Source: Apus apus (Eukaryota > Chordata > Aves > Apodiformes > Apodidae). From it: a stretch of DNA of 64,000 nucleotides. The DNA is taken from the NCBI RefSeq assembly GCF_020740795.1, contig NC_067282.1, forward strand, positions 154,228,174 to 154,292,173, in the 5' to 3' direction. The translations under genes were made by a program, and so were the position numbers. Under the pieces are notes generated by a model. The model was given only the letters and a program-made list of their open reading frames with translations, did not search any database and was not told where the DNA came from. Position 1 is the stretch's first letter, and the number at the start of each line of letters is the position of its first letter. Shown here piece by piece: positions 21,901 through 38,600 of the stretch.

Positions 21901-22330
21901 GAAGCACCTGGGTGCTTGGCCAGGTCCTCTGAGATGGAGGCTATCAAACCAGCTCAGCTGAGAATGGGTTGTGCTGATGAGAATCAGCAGCACCTTTGAA
22001 GCAGAAGGTTGGGATTTCAGCTTCCTGAGATTGCACATGCAGCTGGCTAATGGAGCATCTTCTCTGTGTGTCCGCAGGCAGAGATCATTATAGGAAAAGC
22101 AGAGTTTTCACTTCACATTGTCCCTAGCAGCAAATTAAGACTGATTGCCACAGACTGTTCTTCTCCGGTCATTCAGGTTCGGACTGTTTTCCCTCCCGCC
22201 TTTGCTTTCTCTTGTTACTTTTTTAAAATAGAAAATGTCTGGGCAGCACAGAGCAAGTTCCTTGCACAAAGGGGGAGCTGAGCAATAAAGCTGTGTGGCT
22301 ACTTTTCTTAAAAGTATTGAAGTGAAATCC
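18990..22330 (+). other. PHETA2 3'UTR and intergenic sequence
   Basis: No coding exon or CR1 copy was recognised. Candidate plus-strand poly(A) signals AATAAA occur at 21364-21369 and 22284-22289. No nearer canonical signal was noticed, so the PHETA2 3'UTR may be long or may use a variant hexamer. Confidence 0.35.
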
Positions 22331-23035
22331 TTTTCTAAGAGTTTGATATAATAATTCAAAAGCAATGAGAGAAAAGTGCTAGAATGTGAATGCTTGAATG
22401 TACCAGAAATTGAAGACGGAGAGGGAGGGGGATTCTGACATGACCTTTGAAAGCTGTGCCAAGGACTCCTAATCCTGCTAAAATAGTTGATGAAATCCTA
22501 TTTTTTCAGAAGCTGGCATTTCAGATTTGGGCCCACAATGTATTGTTTTATTTCTGCACACTTGTAAGACAACTGGGGTGATGTTTTCCACTGAATCCAG
22601 GCCCTAGCAGTAACAGCCACCTGGAGGCTTTTCCCACAGCCACCCCGAGCCGTTTGGTGGACACTGATGACCAAGATCGGGTACTTTGTTACAGCAGCAA
22701 TTGCATTAATAGTCTGGGGGCGGGCGATTCCCTCCAGTCTTACCCCTCTCGGCTGCCTTTTCTGAGAAACTTAAATAACCCCCCCGAAAGGCACGGGGGC
22801 TGCCCATGTCAGCGGCACCTTCCGCGACTGCCGCACAACACACACCACGAGCAGCCCGCAGAAACGCTCCCGCCTTGTGAAGCGCTCGCACCTGGGGGTG
22901 GACGACGCGTTCTCTTTTCAAGAGGCGGTTTTGCACGCGCTTGCGCTTTACACGCGGAACCTGTGCGACGCCTTTCAAGACACTGTTAACCTTGGTATTT
23001 GATGCCGTGAAGCCAATAACCCGCTCTGGCTCGCA
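22331..23035. other. Intergenic sequence before SMDT1
   Basis: Ordinary unique sequence, becoming GC-rich from about 22730. No gene or repeat was recognised in it. Confidence 0.4.
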
Positions 23036-23780
23036 GCCCGCGGCGCTGCCAGCCCCTCACACCCGCCGCGGGAGCTGCGGGGCCCGGCCCCTGCCCGGCC
23101 CGGCCCGGCCCGGCGCCCCGAGGCCGCCTCCCCTCCCGCTTGGGCCCGCCCCGCGCCTGCGCACCGCAGCCCCCCCGCCTCCCCTCCAGCCTCGCGGGGC
23201 TGCAGGCCTCACCGCCCCGCCACCGCCTCGGCTCTGCCGCTCCGGCGCCCGGCAGGGGGGAGGATGGCGGCGGCAGGCGGGCGGCTGCTGGCGGCGGCCG
23301 CGGCTTCCTCGGGGCGGGCGGGCTGGGGCGGGGGCTGGGGCTGGGGCAGGGACAGGCCGCTCCGCAGCCCGGGCGCGCCGCTCCTGCCCTCCCGGGGCGC
23401 CACCGTCACCCGCAGCGGCGCCATCTTGCCCAAGCCGGTTAAGGTGAGCCAGGGGCGAGGGGCTGGGGGCTCCAGCCAATTGCGGCGCGGCGGGCGGCAG
23501 CGCTGGCCAATCCGTGCGGGCGCCCGCGGTGACTGACAGGCTCCGGGCGAATGAGCGGCCGCGGTGGGCGGGGCCGGGGCGCGGGAGCGCTGGCGGGAGG
23601 TGGCTGCGGGGGGCGGCCCGAGGGCTGAGGCGGGTCGGGGGGTCCGTCCCCCCCGGGCGGGTCGCTGCCGGCCTGGCGGGGGCCTCTGCGCCCTGGCGGG
23701 GAGATAAACACCCGCCTGCTCCTCGCCGGCAGCCGCTGGCCCTCCCTAAGCGCTAGTGTCCCCTGCCCCGCCGCCCCCCG
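23036..23780 (+). promoter_or_regulatory. SMDT1: CpG island promoter of SMDT1
   Basis: Dense CpG, GC-box-rich block spanning the SMDT1 start codon at 23264 and the start of intron 1. It includes a (GGCCC)n-like run near 23090-23115. No TATA box was seen. A housekeeping CpG-island promoter is inferred. Confidence 0.6.
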
Positions 23781-24074
23781 CCCTGTCTGAAGAGCGGTGG
23801 GTGGCAGCGGGTCCGGCCCGAGGGACGGCGAACCGGCCTTGCTGCCGTCCCCCGGGCTCGGCGCGTCTGGGCAGCGGGTCCAGCCGCAGCCCGGCCGGGG
23901 GGTACAGATCAGCCTTTTCCACTGGGCTCCTTGCAGACACCCTTCGGCCTCCTCAGAGTGTTCAGCGTTGTGATCCCCTTCCTGTACGTTGGGACGCAAA
24001 TCAGTAAGAACTTTGCGGCCCTGCTTGAAGAACATGATATATTCGTCCCAGAGGACGATGACGACGATGATTAA
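23264..24074 (+). CDS. SMDT1: Essential MCU regulator, mitochondrial (EMRE)
   Basis: Coding exons 23264-23443 and 23937-24074 (TAA 24072-24074). They join in phase 0 after a GTGAGC donor and TTGCAG acceptor, giving 105 residues. EMRE is an inner-membrane subunit of the mitochondrial calcium uniporter that links MICU1/2 to the MCU pore and is needed for channel opening in animals. Visible: a variable Ala/Gly/Trp-rich targeting region (residues 1-45), the conserved block VTRSGAILPKPVK before the exon join, one transmembrane helix (about 65-83) with the GxxxS pattern Gly79-Ser83 (VGTQIS), and the acidic C-terminus ending in six Asp. Those last features match the family closely. The N-terminal glycine/tryptophan run is lineage-specific presequence variation. 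Confidence 0.97.
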
Positions 24075-24182
24075 AAGGGTACGTCATTAACGTCACCAGC
24101 AATTTAATTGTTTGTGCTTCCCATTTGGCTTGGGGCAGGGAGGAGACGAGGAAATACAGCGGCAGCTCGAAAGCTGGTGGAG

Positions 24183-24695
24183 TCACAGAACGGTAGGGTT
24201 GGAAGGGACCTCTGGAGATCGTCTAGTCCGGCGCCCCTGCTAGAGCAGGTTCACCTAGAGCAGGTTGCACAGGATTGCATCCAGGTTCATTTTGACTGTC
24301 TCCAGAGAAGGAGACTCCACAGCCTCTCCTGGCAGCCTGTTCCACTATTCGGTCACCCTGAAAGTAAGGAAGTTCTTCCTCATGTTCAGATGGAAGTTCC
24401 TGTGCTCTGTGTTGCGCCCATTGCCCTTCATCCTGTTACTGGGCAACACTGGCAAGAGTCTGGCCCAATCCTCTTGACACTCACCCTTTAGATATCTATG
24501 AGCATTGATAAGATCCACTCTCAAGTTTCCTTGTCCAGGTTAAACAGACCCAGCTCTCTCAGCCTTTCCTCATAAGACTGATGCTCCAGTCCTCTAATCT
24601 TTGTAGCCCTCTGCTGGACTCTCACCAGTAGCAGTTCCTTGGTTTCTTGAACTGGGGAGCTCAGAACTGGACACAGTACTCCAGATGCATTTGCA
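24183..24695 (-). mobile_element. CR1 LINE fragment, about 0.5 kb, in SMDT1 3' intron
   Basis: Reverse complement of the CR1 3' region: AGGGTTGGAAGGGACCTC, GATCGTCTAGTCC, CAGCCTGTTCC, then CAGCTCTCTCAGCCTTTCC and CTCATAAGAC blocks, to the CAGAACTGGACACAGTACTCC block. Orientation is minus. It starts about 105 bp after the proposed 3' donor of SMDT1 exon 2. Confidence 0.92.
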
Positions 24696-24934
24696 GTTAA
24701 ACACAATGGATACAATATTGCCTCTAGCTACAAACTTTTATGTTCTTTTATACCTAAGTAGGCCAGACTGGTATCTGAATGTGAAATCTCCACAAATTAC
24801 ATTTGTTAGAAATTGGAATAAGCCGATGATGTTTTACGTCTTGCCATTTGAATCAGAAATAAACTGTAGTCAGTGAGGGTCTAAACTACAGAGAGAAAAA
24901 GAGGCACTTCAGCATTACTACTACATCATGCATC

Positions 24935-25361
24935 CAAAGAAGGGTAGTGAAGCTGGTGAAGGGTCTAGAGCACAAGTCTTCTGAGGGAACTGGGGTTGGA
25001 GAAAAGGAGGCTGAGGGCAGACCTTCTCACTCTCTACAACTACCTGAAAGGGAAAGGAGGTTGTAGCAAGGTGGGGGTCATTCTTTTCTCCCAAGTAACG
25101 AGTGACAGGACAAGAGGAAATGGCCTCAAGTTGTGCCAGGGGAGGTTTAGATTGGGTATTAGGAAAAATTTATTCACTGAAAAGGCTGTCAGGAGCTGGA
25201 ACAGGCTGCTCATGGAAGTGGTGGAGTCACCATCCCTGGAGGTATTTAAAGGATGTGGTGCTTAGGGACATGGTTTAGTGGTGGAGTTGATGGTGTTAGG
25301 TCTACAGCTGGACTCTTACGATCTTAAGGGTCTTGCCCAACCTAAATGATTCTATTCTATG
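24935..25361 (+). mobile_element. CR1 LINE fragment, 3' part, plus sense
   Basis: Contains the CR1 landmarks GAGAAAAGGAGGCTGAGGG, ACCTTCTCACTCTCTACAAC, GTGACAGGACAAGAGG, TGGAACAGGCTGCTCATGG and GATGGTGTTAGG, ending in TGATTCTATTCTATG. It lies about 240 bp from the minus-sense CR1 at 24183-24695 and covers an overlapping part of the element. Confidence 0.92.
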
Positions 25362-25899
25362 TGTTTGCCTGTTTAAAATTCTTCTGCTAACCCACAGAAT
25401 GCCTGTTTCCAGAGAATCGCTTACTGTATGCATTTGATATAGAGGTGAACAATTTTAGAGAATTCCAGAACCCGTAAGAACAAACTGTCTTACAACACTG
25501 ATCTCTGGAGTAGCTGGAACATTCAGACTCATTAGATTAAGGAAGAGTGGAAATAATTCACCTTTATCTGCAGTGCACTACACTACCATTTTACGTGATT
25601 CCTTGTGTAAAGATTTGAGTTTGGGTGTATTTGATTCTTCACAGAACAAAGAAGCTGTTCTAAAGTTCTAAGTAGTGCTGCTTTATAATCAGTTTTGTGG
25701 GTGTTTTCCATTTGCTAAAGGGATTTTCCAAGATGCACTGTGCAGCTATAAAGAAAGAATCTAAAGATTGTAAAGACTGGAATGGCCTGTTAGAAACTCC
25801 TTTTATATGAAATCCACCTGGTGTGGTTTGGGGGGAGGGTAGAGACTGGAGCTCTGTGCAGTGTATCTGAAAAGTAATGGCTTATTATTCTATTTACAG

Positions 25900-26185
25900 A
25901 ACTGCAACAAGAACAGAAGGGAGGCAACCATTGACAAAGCAATTGTTCCAGCATCTGTCACCTGTGGTTTGTCCTTCCTAAATGGGACAGGGGAGCTCTG
26001 TCCCCTTGCCAGCGAGTGCCCTGTGCATGTCTGTGTGACAAAAATCTGTAGATCTGGTTTGAAATGCTTGATAATCAAGGCCCTGCAACCTTGCACGTAC
26101 ACGCTCACCTCATCAAAGACTGCTTGGGATTCCTTTTATTAGCAATATGGGAAACACTTAATTAAAGATCAAGAGATTGAGAAGT
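25900..26185 (+). other. SMDT1: Probable untranslated last exon of SMDT1
   Basis: Four bases after the SMDT1 stop codon there is a consensus-like donor (AAAAGG|GTACGT, exon end 24078). At 25897-25899 a clear acceptor (TTCTATTTACAG) is followed by about 260 bp of unique sequence ending near an ATTAAA poly(A) signal at 26161-26166. This suggests a 3'UTR intron with a non-coding third exon. Assignment is by splice signals only. Confidence 0.5.
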
Positions 26186-28300
26186 ATGGCTTTGTTCTTG
26201 AGTTTTTACAGATTTTGTGCCTATGACCTAGCATTTCTGTATTAACCTTTCTGTCTGTACGTCTGTTCCAGTAAGGAGGCTTTCTTCATGTTTGTTTCCT
26301 CTTACAAGTTCTTTATGTAATTCAGTTCTCATCTACAGCACATGACAGGAATCCTAGAGGAAGCAGCAGCCTCACAAAGACAGCCTAATGAAAGGAATGG
26401 AGTGTATATTGGTGCTGCACTTCAAATCATAATGATTTACAACCCTGGACTATGTAGGTGTGTCTGACAGAGACCGTATCATTAATTTCACCTCACTGAA
26501 GATTAAGTACAGTATTATCATTGCAGAGTTACAAGTTTTGAGTAGGTTAAGAGCACAAGTGGCAAAATAACTCAACTGATGTGTTTTTATAGAATTTAAT
26601 CTGTGAACAGTGAAGTTATCTGAATACTCTGGCTCCAAGTACCCAGTAATTCCTGGGTAGTTCAGTACTGTCTTCAGCATAAGCACAAATGTATTTATTT
26701 TCTTTACTGTGCATGAACTTCAACACTTCTTTTCATAGAAGTGTTTACTATTGCAATTAAATCCTTGCATAAGACTTCAGAAGTCTTAGAATCATAGAAT
26801 GTATTGGGTTAGAAGGGGGCCTCTAAAGGTCATCTAGTCTAACCCCCCCTACAATAAGCAGATGTCTCCAATGCTGGGGCATGCACAGAGTACCTTCAGT
26901 TACAGCAGACCAGCTTGAAAGGTTAAAGTCAGATGAATTTTTTAATTTTTTTAAGCCAGCATTGTCCCAGTGTCTCTCTCTTGGTTTCCAGTCACTGGAT
27001 CTGGCCTCTTCTCTTGACTGCCCACTTTTCCCTTCAGTATTCATGTAGCTGTTTAAAAAGTTTCTTTGAATGTCACACACATTGGCACAGGGAATAGTTC
27101 AAACTGCCACATTTGCTCCCTTATTACTTGGTGCTGCTTTTGATGTTTGCTCTGTAACTCTCTGGGCATAGCTACTAAAAGAGAAGGGAGCCTGCAATCT
27201 GAGTAACCCCAGCAGCTGCAGCTGAAGGCAGCTGGCAGGGTCTTGGAGTCACCTGCTATCTCAGTTGCCCCCTGCCTCCCCAAGGCCACCTGAGAAGTGG
27301 TTGCCCCAGTTCATCTGCTCCTGGGAGCCAAATGTGCTCCTGTTCTCTATACAGCCAAACGCCGTATCACTGCTTTTATCCTGCCACCTCTCCTGGCCCT
27401 TCCTGTCTTCCTTCTTCAACCGTGTCCTTAAAAACACCCCACCCTGAAGTCCCAGGTACACATAGACACACATCCCTGAGATGCTGCTTCACTGTCCTTG
27501 TGCATGCAAGGTGGCCGCAGTATTTAGGCAGGGATAAAAGGAAGCTTGAGTGTACTACAGAGATTCAATGGTGATTACACATGGGGAGCCCCAGCATCGA
27601 GTCACCTGCTGAAAAAAACTTCTGACTGGTGAGATAACAAATTCTCACTCCACTCAAAAGGAAGATAGTAATTCCTCCTTCAACTAAGATGATGGTAGGA
27701 CACCATCTTCTGCCCTCCATCAGAAGCTCTTGCAGAGCCTCCCTAATCTAGACAACAGTACAAAACCTCATTTTTCCAGGCAATTTTGGTTTGCAGCCAG
27801 GAAATTTACTCTGCTAGTTTTTTTTTTTAATTGCACAAAGAGCTTTATTTGGCTATTGGATTTTATACTATTCTCTGTGAGGAAGTAAACAGAGAATAAT
27901 GTCCAAGTAAAAAAACACAAGGTCAACAAAGTCAGCATGACATTTCAAAACGCTACATGAATAGAGGTGGGCCTCAAGCACAAGCATACTTCTGCTAATA
28001 CCACTGGCTCTTCTGAAGACCTGCTCTTTTCTGCTCACTGTTCCACCAAGCTGAGATCTACACACAGGGCTGCAGACTCAGCCGACAGCCCCACAGCCAG
28101 GTTGTGTTGTGGTTATTCAGCAGACACTCCAGGATGAGTGATGGGACAAACTCCATCCACTGAAAATACCCATTGACAAAAGCTAGGAAACCACAGCTCT
28201 CCACAGAGATCACGAGGGCTTGCACACACCCTGGATTCAGATTTAGTCATCAGGCTTCTAACAGGCTACACAATCTTTCTGTGCAGATTTTTTTTCTATA
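26186..28300. other. Intergenic region between SMDT1 and NDUFA6
   Basis: Convergent gene ends with no coding exon recognised. Apart from the CR1 fragment at 26787-26935, it holds short A/T runs only. Confidence 0.5.
26787..26935 (-). mobile_element. CR1 LINE 3'-end fragment
   Basis: AGAATCATAGAATG, TTGGGTTAGAAGGGGGCCTC and AAAGGTCATCTAGTCTAACC are the CR1 3' end in reverse complement, followed by CAGACCAGCTTG-like sequence. Diverged and about 150 bp. Confidence 0.85.
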
Positions 28301-28309
28301 TAGTAGAAC

Positions 28310-28315
28310 TTTATT
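28310..28315 (-). terminator. NDUFA6: NDUFA6 poly(A) signal
   Basis: TTTATT on the plus strand is AATAAA on the NDUFA6 strand, 36 bp past the stop codon at 28351-28353. A very short 3'UTR follows from this. Confidence 0.7.
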
Positions 28316-28350
28316 TGTAATACAAGGCAGGAAGGCACAGAGCCAATCTC

Positions 28351-32623
<4,273 letters not shown>

Positions 32624-35600
32624 TTATCTGGGGATGGCTTTCACCTGGTATGGGTATGGGGAGACTGTGAGGGCAAACACACTGTCCACCCGTGGCTTGG
32701 GCTGGTCTTCGGGGAGCACAAAGGTGAATTTCTGCAGGAGAGTGGTGAAGAAAATAAAGAGCTCCATCCTGGCCAGCCCTTCCCCCAGGCAGACACGGCG
32801 ACCTGCAAGACAAGGAGTAGAAAGAAGACATTAAACCATGCTGGGATTGCCACGGGAGGGGCAGGATATCCTTCCTGCTGTGCCCCTGACTTGCAGCTGC
32901 ATCTGCCCCTCAGATTTACCTGCTGAGAAAGGCAGGAAGGCCTCTGGTTTCACAAACTTCCCGTTTGCATTGAGGAAGTGATCCGGGTAAAAGTCATTTG
33001 GCTTCGCCCAGACTGTCTCATCCTTCAGCACGGAAGACAAGTTGGTGATGAGTGTCGTCCCCTGCGCTCCGCCACAAAAGGAAACAAGGGATGAGAACAG
33101 CAGCGTTATCTTGGCACAAGGCCCTTTCTGGTCCGTGTCTCCCATCTAATCGCAACCATCGTTTGTTGCTTCAGAGTAAGGCACCAATCTCCTCCTCTGA
33201 TCTCATTTGAAACAGAGGGCACTTTTCCAGTGACACATGGTGCCTGCCCTAAGCTCTGAAGCCTCCAAACTTTGGCAATTTGTATTCTTACAAAGACCAT
33301 TGCATGCAAATGCTAATTTCATGGTTACACAGTGGAAACAGCCTCTGCTTCTCAGATCTTCCTGGACTTTTTTTTTATAGCTGGAGAGAAACAGCTGACT
33401 GACAGACTTCAAAGCCTAAATTTCATGGGGGCTATGGGAAATTGCAAAGCTTTTCAGTTTCACATGTCAATGTTCTAAGCTAGAGGAGGTATTGCAAGGC
33501 TAAAGAAAAAAAAATTATCCCAGGCTTGCACTGCTACCAGTGCTGCCATGGCAGCTGCCTGTCACAGTGGCAGTGGACTGAATGCCAGTGGCAGTTGAAT
33601 AGCTTCAGAGATGAGAGTTTTAACTACTAACACCTTAGGAAAGCCAGTAAGCTGGTGGTGTGTGCCTGCAGAGAGCCCTCTAGGCTCAGTTACCTCCTCC
33701 TTCCAACACAGACAGGGCACTGGATGTCACCGCTCATCAAGAAGAAAGCAAACCTTTGCACTGAGCTGCCACTACAGCTGGGTTCCCACATAACCAGCAC
33801 TGACCTAGAGCCCAAAGGTGACCATCCACCTGGTCTTAGTATTCCAAAATGTACTACTTCAGCGCTCGCTTGGTGACTGATTTGGGGCTGGAAGTGCAAT
33901 GCTGCAGAGTTGTGTGGGGTCACCCACAAACCAGACCTGGTGTCTGCACAGGGAGAGGATGCTGCATTGCTTATCTGGCCATGGTCACCTTGGGAATGAA
34001 GAAGCCTTGCAACTCAGTGTCCCGGTATGTCATGTGAGGTAGTCCCAGAGGAAGGATATCTGCGTAGCGTTGCACTTCGTGGATCACAGCATTGGTGTAG
34101 GGCAAGCGCACTTGGTCCTCCATGGTGGGTGGTCTCTCGCTGCCAATCACCTTATCAATCTCTGCTTGGACCTTACCTGAAAGCAGCACAGCTAAGGAAT
34201 TAGTGTGCCCTTAGATAAAGAGAAGGGGCTGGTACAAGCTGAGGAAAGCTGGTGGCATGAGAGTGGTAGACACTGGGTGAGAGCAGGACAAGCAAGTAGA
34301 GAAAGGAACAAACTAGAGGGGAATGCATTTGTTTTCAGTTGCTCAGAGCCATCTGTATAACTATTCTGTATGCGCAGTGTCTTTAGTAAAGGCCTTGTCA
34401 CTTGACATGCTGCCCTGCCCTCCTCTATGCAGCTGAAAGGGTACCTGGGCAAGCAGCATTAGGGAACTGATTCAGATTAGGATCTATAGGAAATACAGTC
34501 AGGTGGGTACTCTGGCCACTGGAAGTCCCCAGGCAGCCTGCAAAATTAAGGAGAGAGTTAATGTGCCCTTCCAACTCCACTCATTGGGGCCTCCCCTCTG
34601 ACACCGAGCCCTGCCAGAACAGCCATGTTTGGGATGTGTTTCTCCTGGTTTCTGCAAGACCAACAATCACCAGCGCTGCTCCTCATTACAAAATCTCCAA
34701 ACAATGGAAACCAGATGTTCAGTCTTCTCATGGAAAAATGCAGGTTGAAGGGAACAGGCCACACCTCTGCCTGTTCTCTCACTTACTCTGTATTTCTGGG
34801 TGGAGAACCATGTGCAGAAAGGCCCAGCGGAGGGTGGTGGCGGTGGTCTCAGAACCAGCTACAAACAAGTCTAAGGTCACCGTACGCAGATTCTTGTAGT
34901 TGAAACCACTCTCTTCAGCAGCCTTGCCCTGCAGAGAGCAAGCAAGCAGGTGACTAGAACTGGGGTACTTACTGGTCAAGCAGACCATTGTTTCAGAGAA
35001 GAACTGAGAAGCACTGTATCTATTTTTGCTGACCAAGAAGTTTACTGGGAGAGTAGAGCACAAGGCAGGCAATGGTCTGTGTGTGACTGATGTACTTTGG
35101 TAACCATGTCACCTCCTGTGACAGGTCACAGGATGTGAAGGTCATCAGTCACCTCCCATATCCTGAGAAATGAAAGCTACACCTCTTTTCAGGACAGAAG
35201 TGAATGTCTTGTGCTCCCAACTCAGGCAGACAGCAGGCCTCTGCCACTTGCTCTTACACCCTCTCCCAGAGGAGGTGAAACACAGTGATGCAGGTTTGGC
35301 CAGATCATAAAACCCAAGCAGCAGAGAGGAGGCTACATTGATGCGGCCAATACAAAATTAACAATATTTTGAGGGGATGATCTGTAGCTCTGATTACAGA
35401 GTCTCGCTGCTTCTGCCCTGCTTTTCTTCCAATCGGAAAGAAAAAGAAAAGAGAAAGATCAGGGTATCATTGCTGCCTGTTAAATCTGCAAGACCAATTT
35501 CAGGAAAACTGGTCTGTCATCCAAATGCTAACTGAGCTCGGATTTGTTAGCATATGAGATAAGACAAGCGCTCTGCATGAGTTCATCTGCTTGTCTCTTC

Positions 35601-38600
35601 TAATCCTCTCTCTACTTTTCTTTCCTAAGCAGCAGCTTCTCTTAAGTTGTTCTGTATATCTTGATGCTGTTGTAATACGCATAGCAATTCATGCTGCATT
35701 TAACTCAACTGTTATTCCAATAAAAGACCCCCAGTTAGGGAGCTATGGGGCCCACCTGATCAAAGTTGACCCAGTAGAGGGATTTATCAGGTCATCAGGG
35801 GACCTTAATGAACAGAAGAGAGATGTGACAAGAGGCAACATGGTGGGGCTCACATCCACCCCCAAGTACTACTGCTCAGTGCAGAGTAACGTAGGTCACG
35901 TTGCTCAGCCCGTTCGAGCTGGTGGGGGCTGACACATGGACTGGAGGTGCCTGGTGCCCACAGCACGGCAGGGTTTGCTATGCAGAGCAGCAGTACAGCC
36001 TGAGGACTCGGATGGCAGAAGCAATCTGCAGGCAGAATTTGCTACTATTGCTCATCTGGCACATGAAATTTGGGGAGGTCCATGTGCAGGAACACAAGGT
36101 GCACAGATGAGCTAACGCAACTAACTTTGATTTTACGCTGACTTCATGCCTGACTGAATCAAAGAAAAGACTTCTTTTAATTTTAGTGAGGTTCAGATTT
36201 AGGCCTTCATCTGATCTGTAGAAAACTAGTTCTTCTAGCAAGCAAGTCAAAGATACACATCCCAGAGGAGATGCTCTTTCCAAGTCACAACGCAGTTTAA
36301 AGGCAGGCTGCAGACTGGGCAATGACACCAAAAAGCCAGTTCTGTTGCTGCAGTTTTGTAACTGATTTTGAGACATCTGTCATTAAGGCACTGACATACA
36401 CAGAATCTTCCATGTTGACTTAGCAATATTAGTGAATTCTCAATTACTGCCTTTTAAATGCCTTCCAGATGGTGTAGGCTGGAAAGAAGGGAGTGGCTAG
36501 ACTCTGAGGGGAATGTGAAGGTAGAAAATGGGAACATCAGCACATAATACGGTCTCTTCAGACAATAAAGCATGAAGAAGTTAACACCCTTCCTCTCAAG
36601 ATACAAAGTGGCATGAAAAAGTGGCAAATTAGTTAGTAAGAGGTTTTATATATCTTTGTGAGGAAAGTCAGCTTCTATCAACAAGCTTAAACAGGCAGAG
36701 GAATTGGCCCTGGACCCTGAGGTTCTCCTGGTGTCACCCTACCTTCTCCATTTCCTTTAAAAAGGCATCAGTCAAGTCTCGGATGTGAGCAGGGTTCCAC
36801 GTCTCCTTGTGCTTTTCTATGAGCACATCTATGAAGTCCATGAATGCCCTTTGACCTCGACAGGCATTCTGTACCACTCCAGGAACGCGCAACAAAATGG
36901 GCACTTCGTTGAGAAGCTGGGATGTCAGAACCAGGGAGAGGGAGAGAGAGAGAAGGTACATGATGTAAAAAGCAAAATACTGAGAACACAATGCCCTCGA
37001 GCAACAGAGGGCAGCTTCTTACAGAACGCTTTATGCTCTTGGTTTACCGGAGGCAGGAATCCAGCTTCTTCCTTCATCATGTTTTCAAACAAATGTAACA
37101 GCTTCTTGAATGTCTCATCACCGTAGCTGAAACGCTCCCCAAAGACGATGGTGCAGATGATGTTGCAGACAGCATTGTTTGCAAGAAAACGTAAATCGAA
37201 AGGACGACCTAAAAATGGAAATGGAGACCAAGCAATGAAGCTAAGCAACACCAAACTGTTGGACCTCAGCTGCCAGCAACAAGAGCACATAAATGCCTCC
37301 TTGATGCCTTCAAGAGAAAAAGCCCCCCAACCCCTCCAAGTACAAATGCATCATACTAGGGAGTGAAGATCCTCTCATCTCCTGCTACTACTTGGTCGAT
37401 CCTTGCTGAAAGGAGAAAACTCCCACGAGAAGTTGATTCGCAGGGTTGTTCTGTGACTTGATGGGTAACACTGATCTGTGTCTAGATGGCAGGTGATGTG
37501 AAAACTCTCAGCTGCACTTTTATTGCATGTGATAATATGTTCTACTAAACTTCATAAATGTAATAGTCCCCCAGCTCTGGGAATAATTGTATTTTACCTC
37601 TTTATTTCTATTTGTTTCCTGTTTGTTTCCCTGTTTCAAATGGATGAGTGCTACAGTAGCCCCGCTGTGTAAAGTAGAAGTGGCTTCAAGGTAGAGGAGG
37701 GGCACTAATGCCTGTAGACTAGAAACACTGTGCTTGCTTAGGAAGAGAGCACTGCAGTGCATGCAAACGAGAGCGGCTGTAGGATCACTCCTCTCTCTGT
37801 GTCACTGAGTTGCCTTTTTCTGTGATTCCCCCTTCCTCCTGGTTGTGACAAACCTTCTTCGGAATTGATTGCAGAGCACAGAAATTCCGCTTCCTCTATC
37901 ACTCGCTCCTCCAAGGATTTCTTTCCCATCCCAAAGTTCCTCAAGGTAGAGAGCGCGAATCTCCTTTGCTCCTTCCAGACGTGTCCATATCTTGCTAAAA
38001 CAATCCCTGGAATTACAGATGAACAAGAAATGTCAGGAGCTCTCACCCATACACCAAGCAAAGTTCACTAGAGAATAGCAAATGTGAGTTTGGAGGTACA
38101 GGTCTATGGGGATAGATGAAAGAGTCTGATCTTGTACAGCTTGTTGATACAGGAATTCCAAAACTGGGCTACTGCACCTGGTGTGGTGAAGGTGGAGAGG
38201 GGATCCAGTGAGAGCAATGTGTGCTGCTCAGGATAAAGGAATTGCTCCCCCAAACCATTCAGCATCGCACCCTTAGCTTGCGTGAACTGGGCAGCAGCTT
38301 GTGGCACTGCTGAGGATGAGAGATGTGGGGTGAAGGTTGGACAATACTCTGTCTTTGAAGAAAGTTACCAGTTTTTTGGTGACGACACCAAATCACTGAG
38401 TGCTGGGAGCTACCAGCTCCAACGCTGGCCGGAAGGTTGTACCACCAGTAAGTGTCCTAACACTGCTCAAGAGGTGTGTGCCAGCACCAGCAGCTGTACT
38501 ACAACCACTAAGGGGAGCCCCCTTTTCATCAAATCTGATTTTGTCACCACCAAAGAGTGACAGACCTACTAGGAGATTGACCAGAGGGATATGAGAAGCT

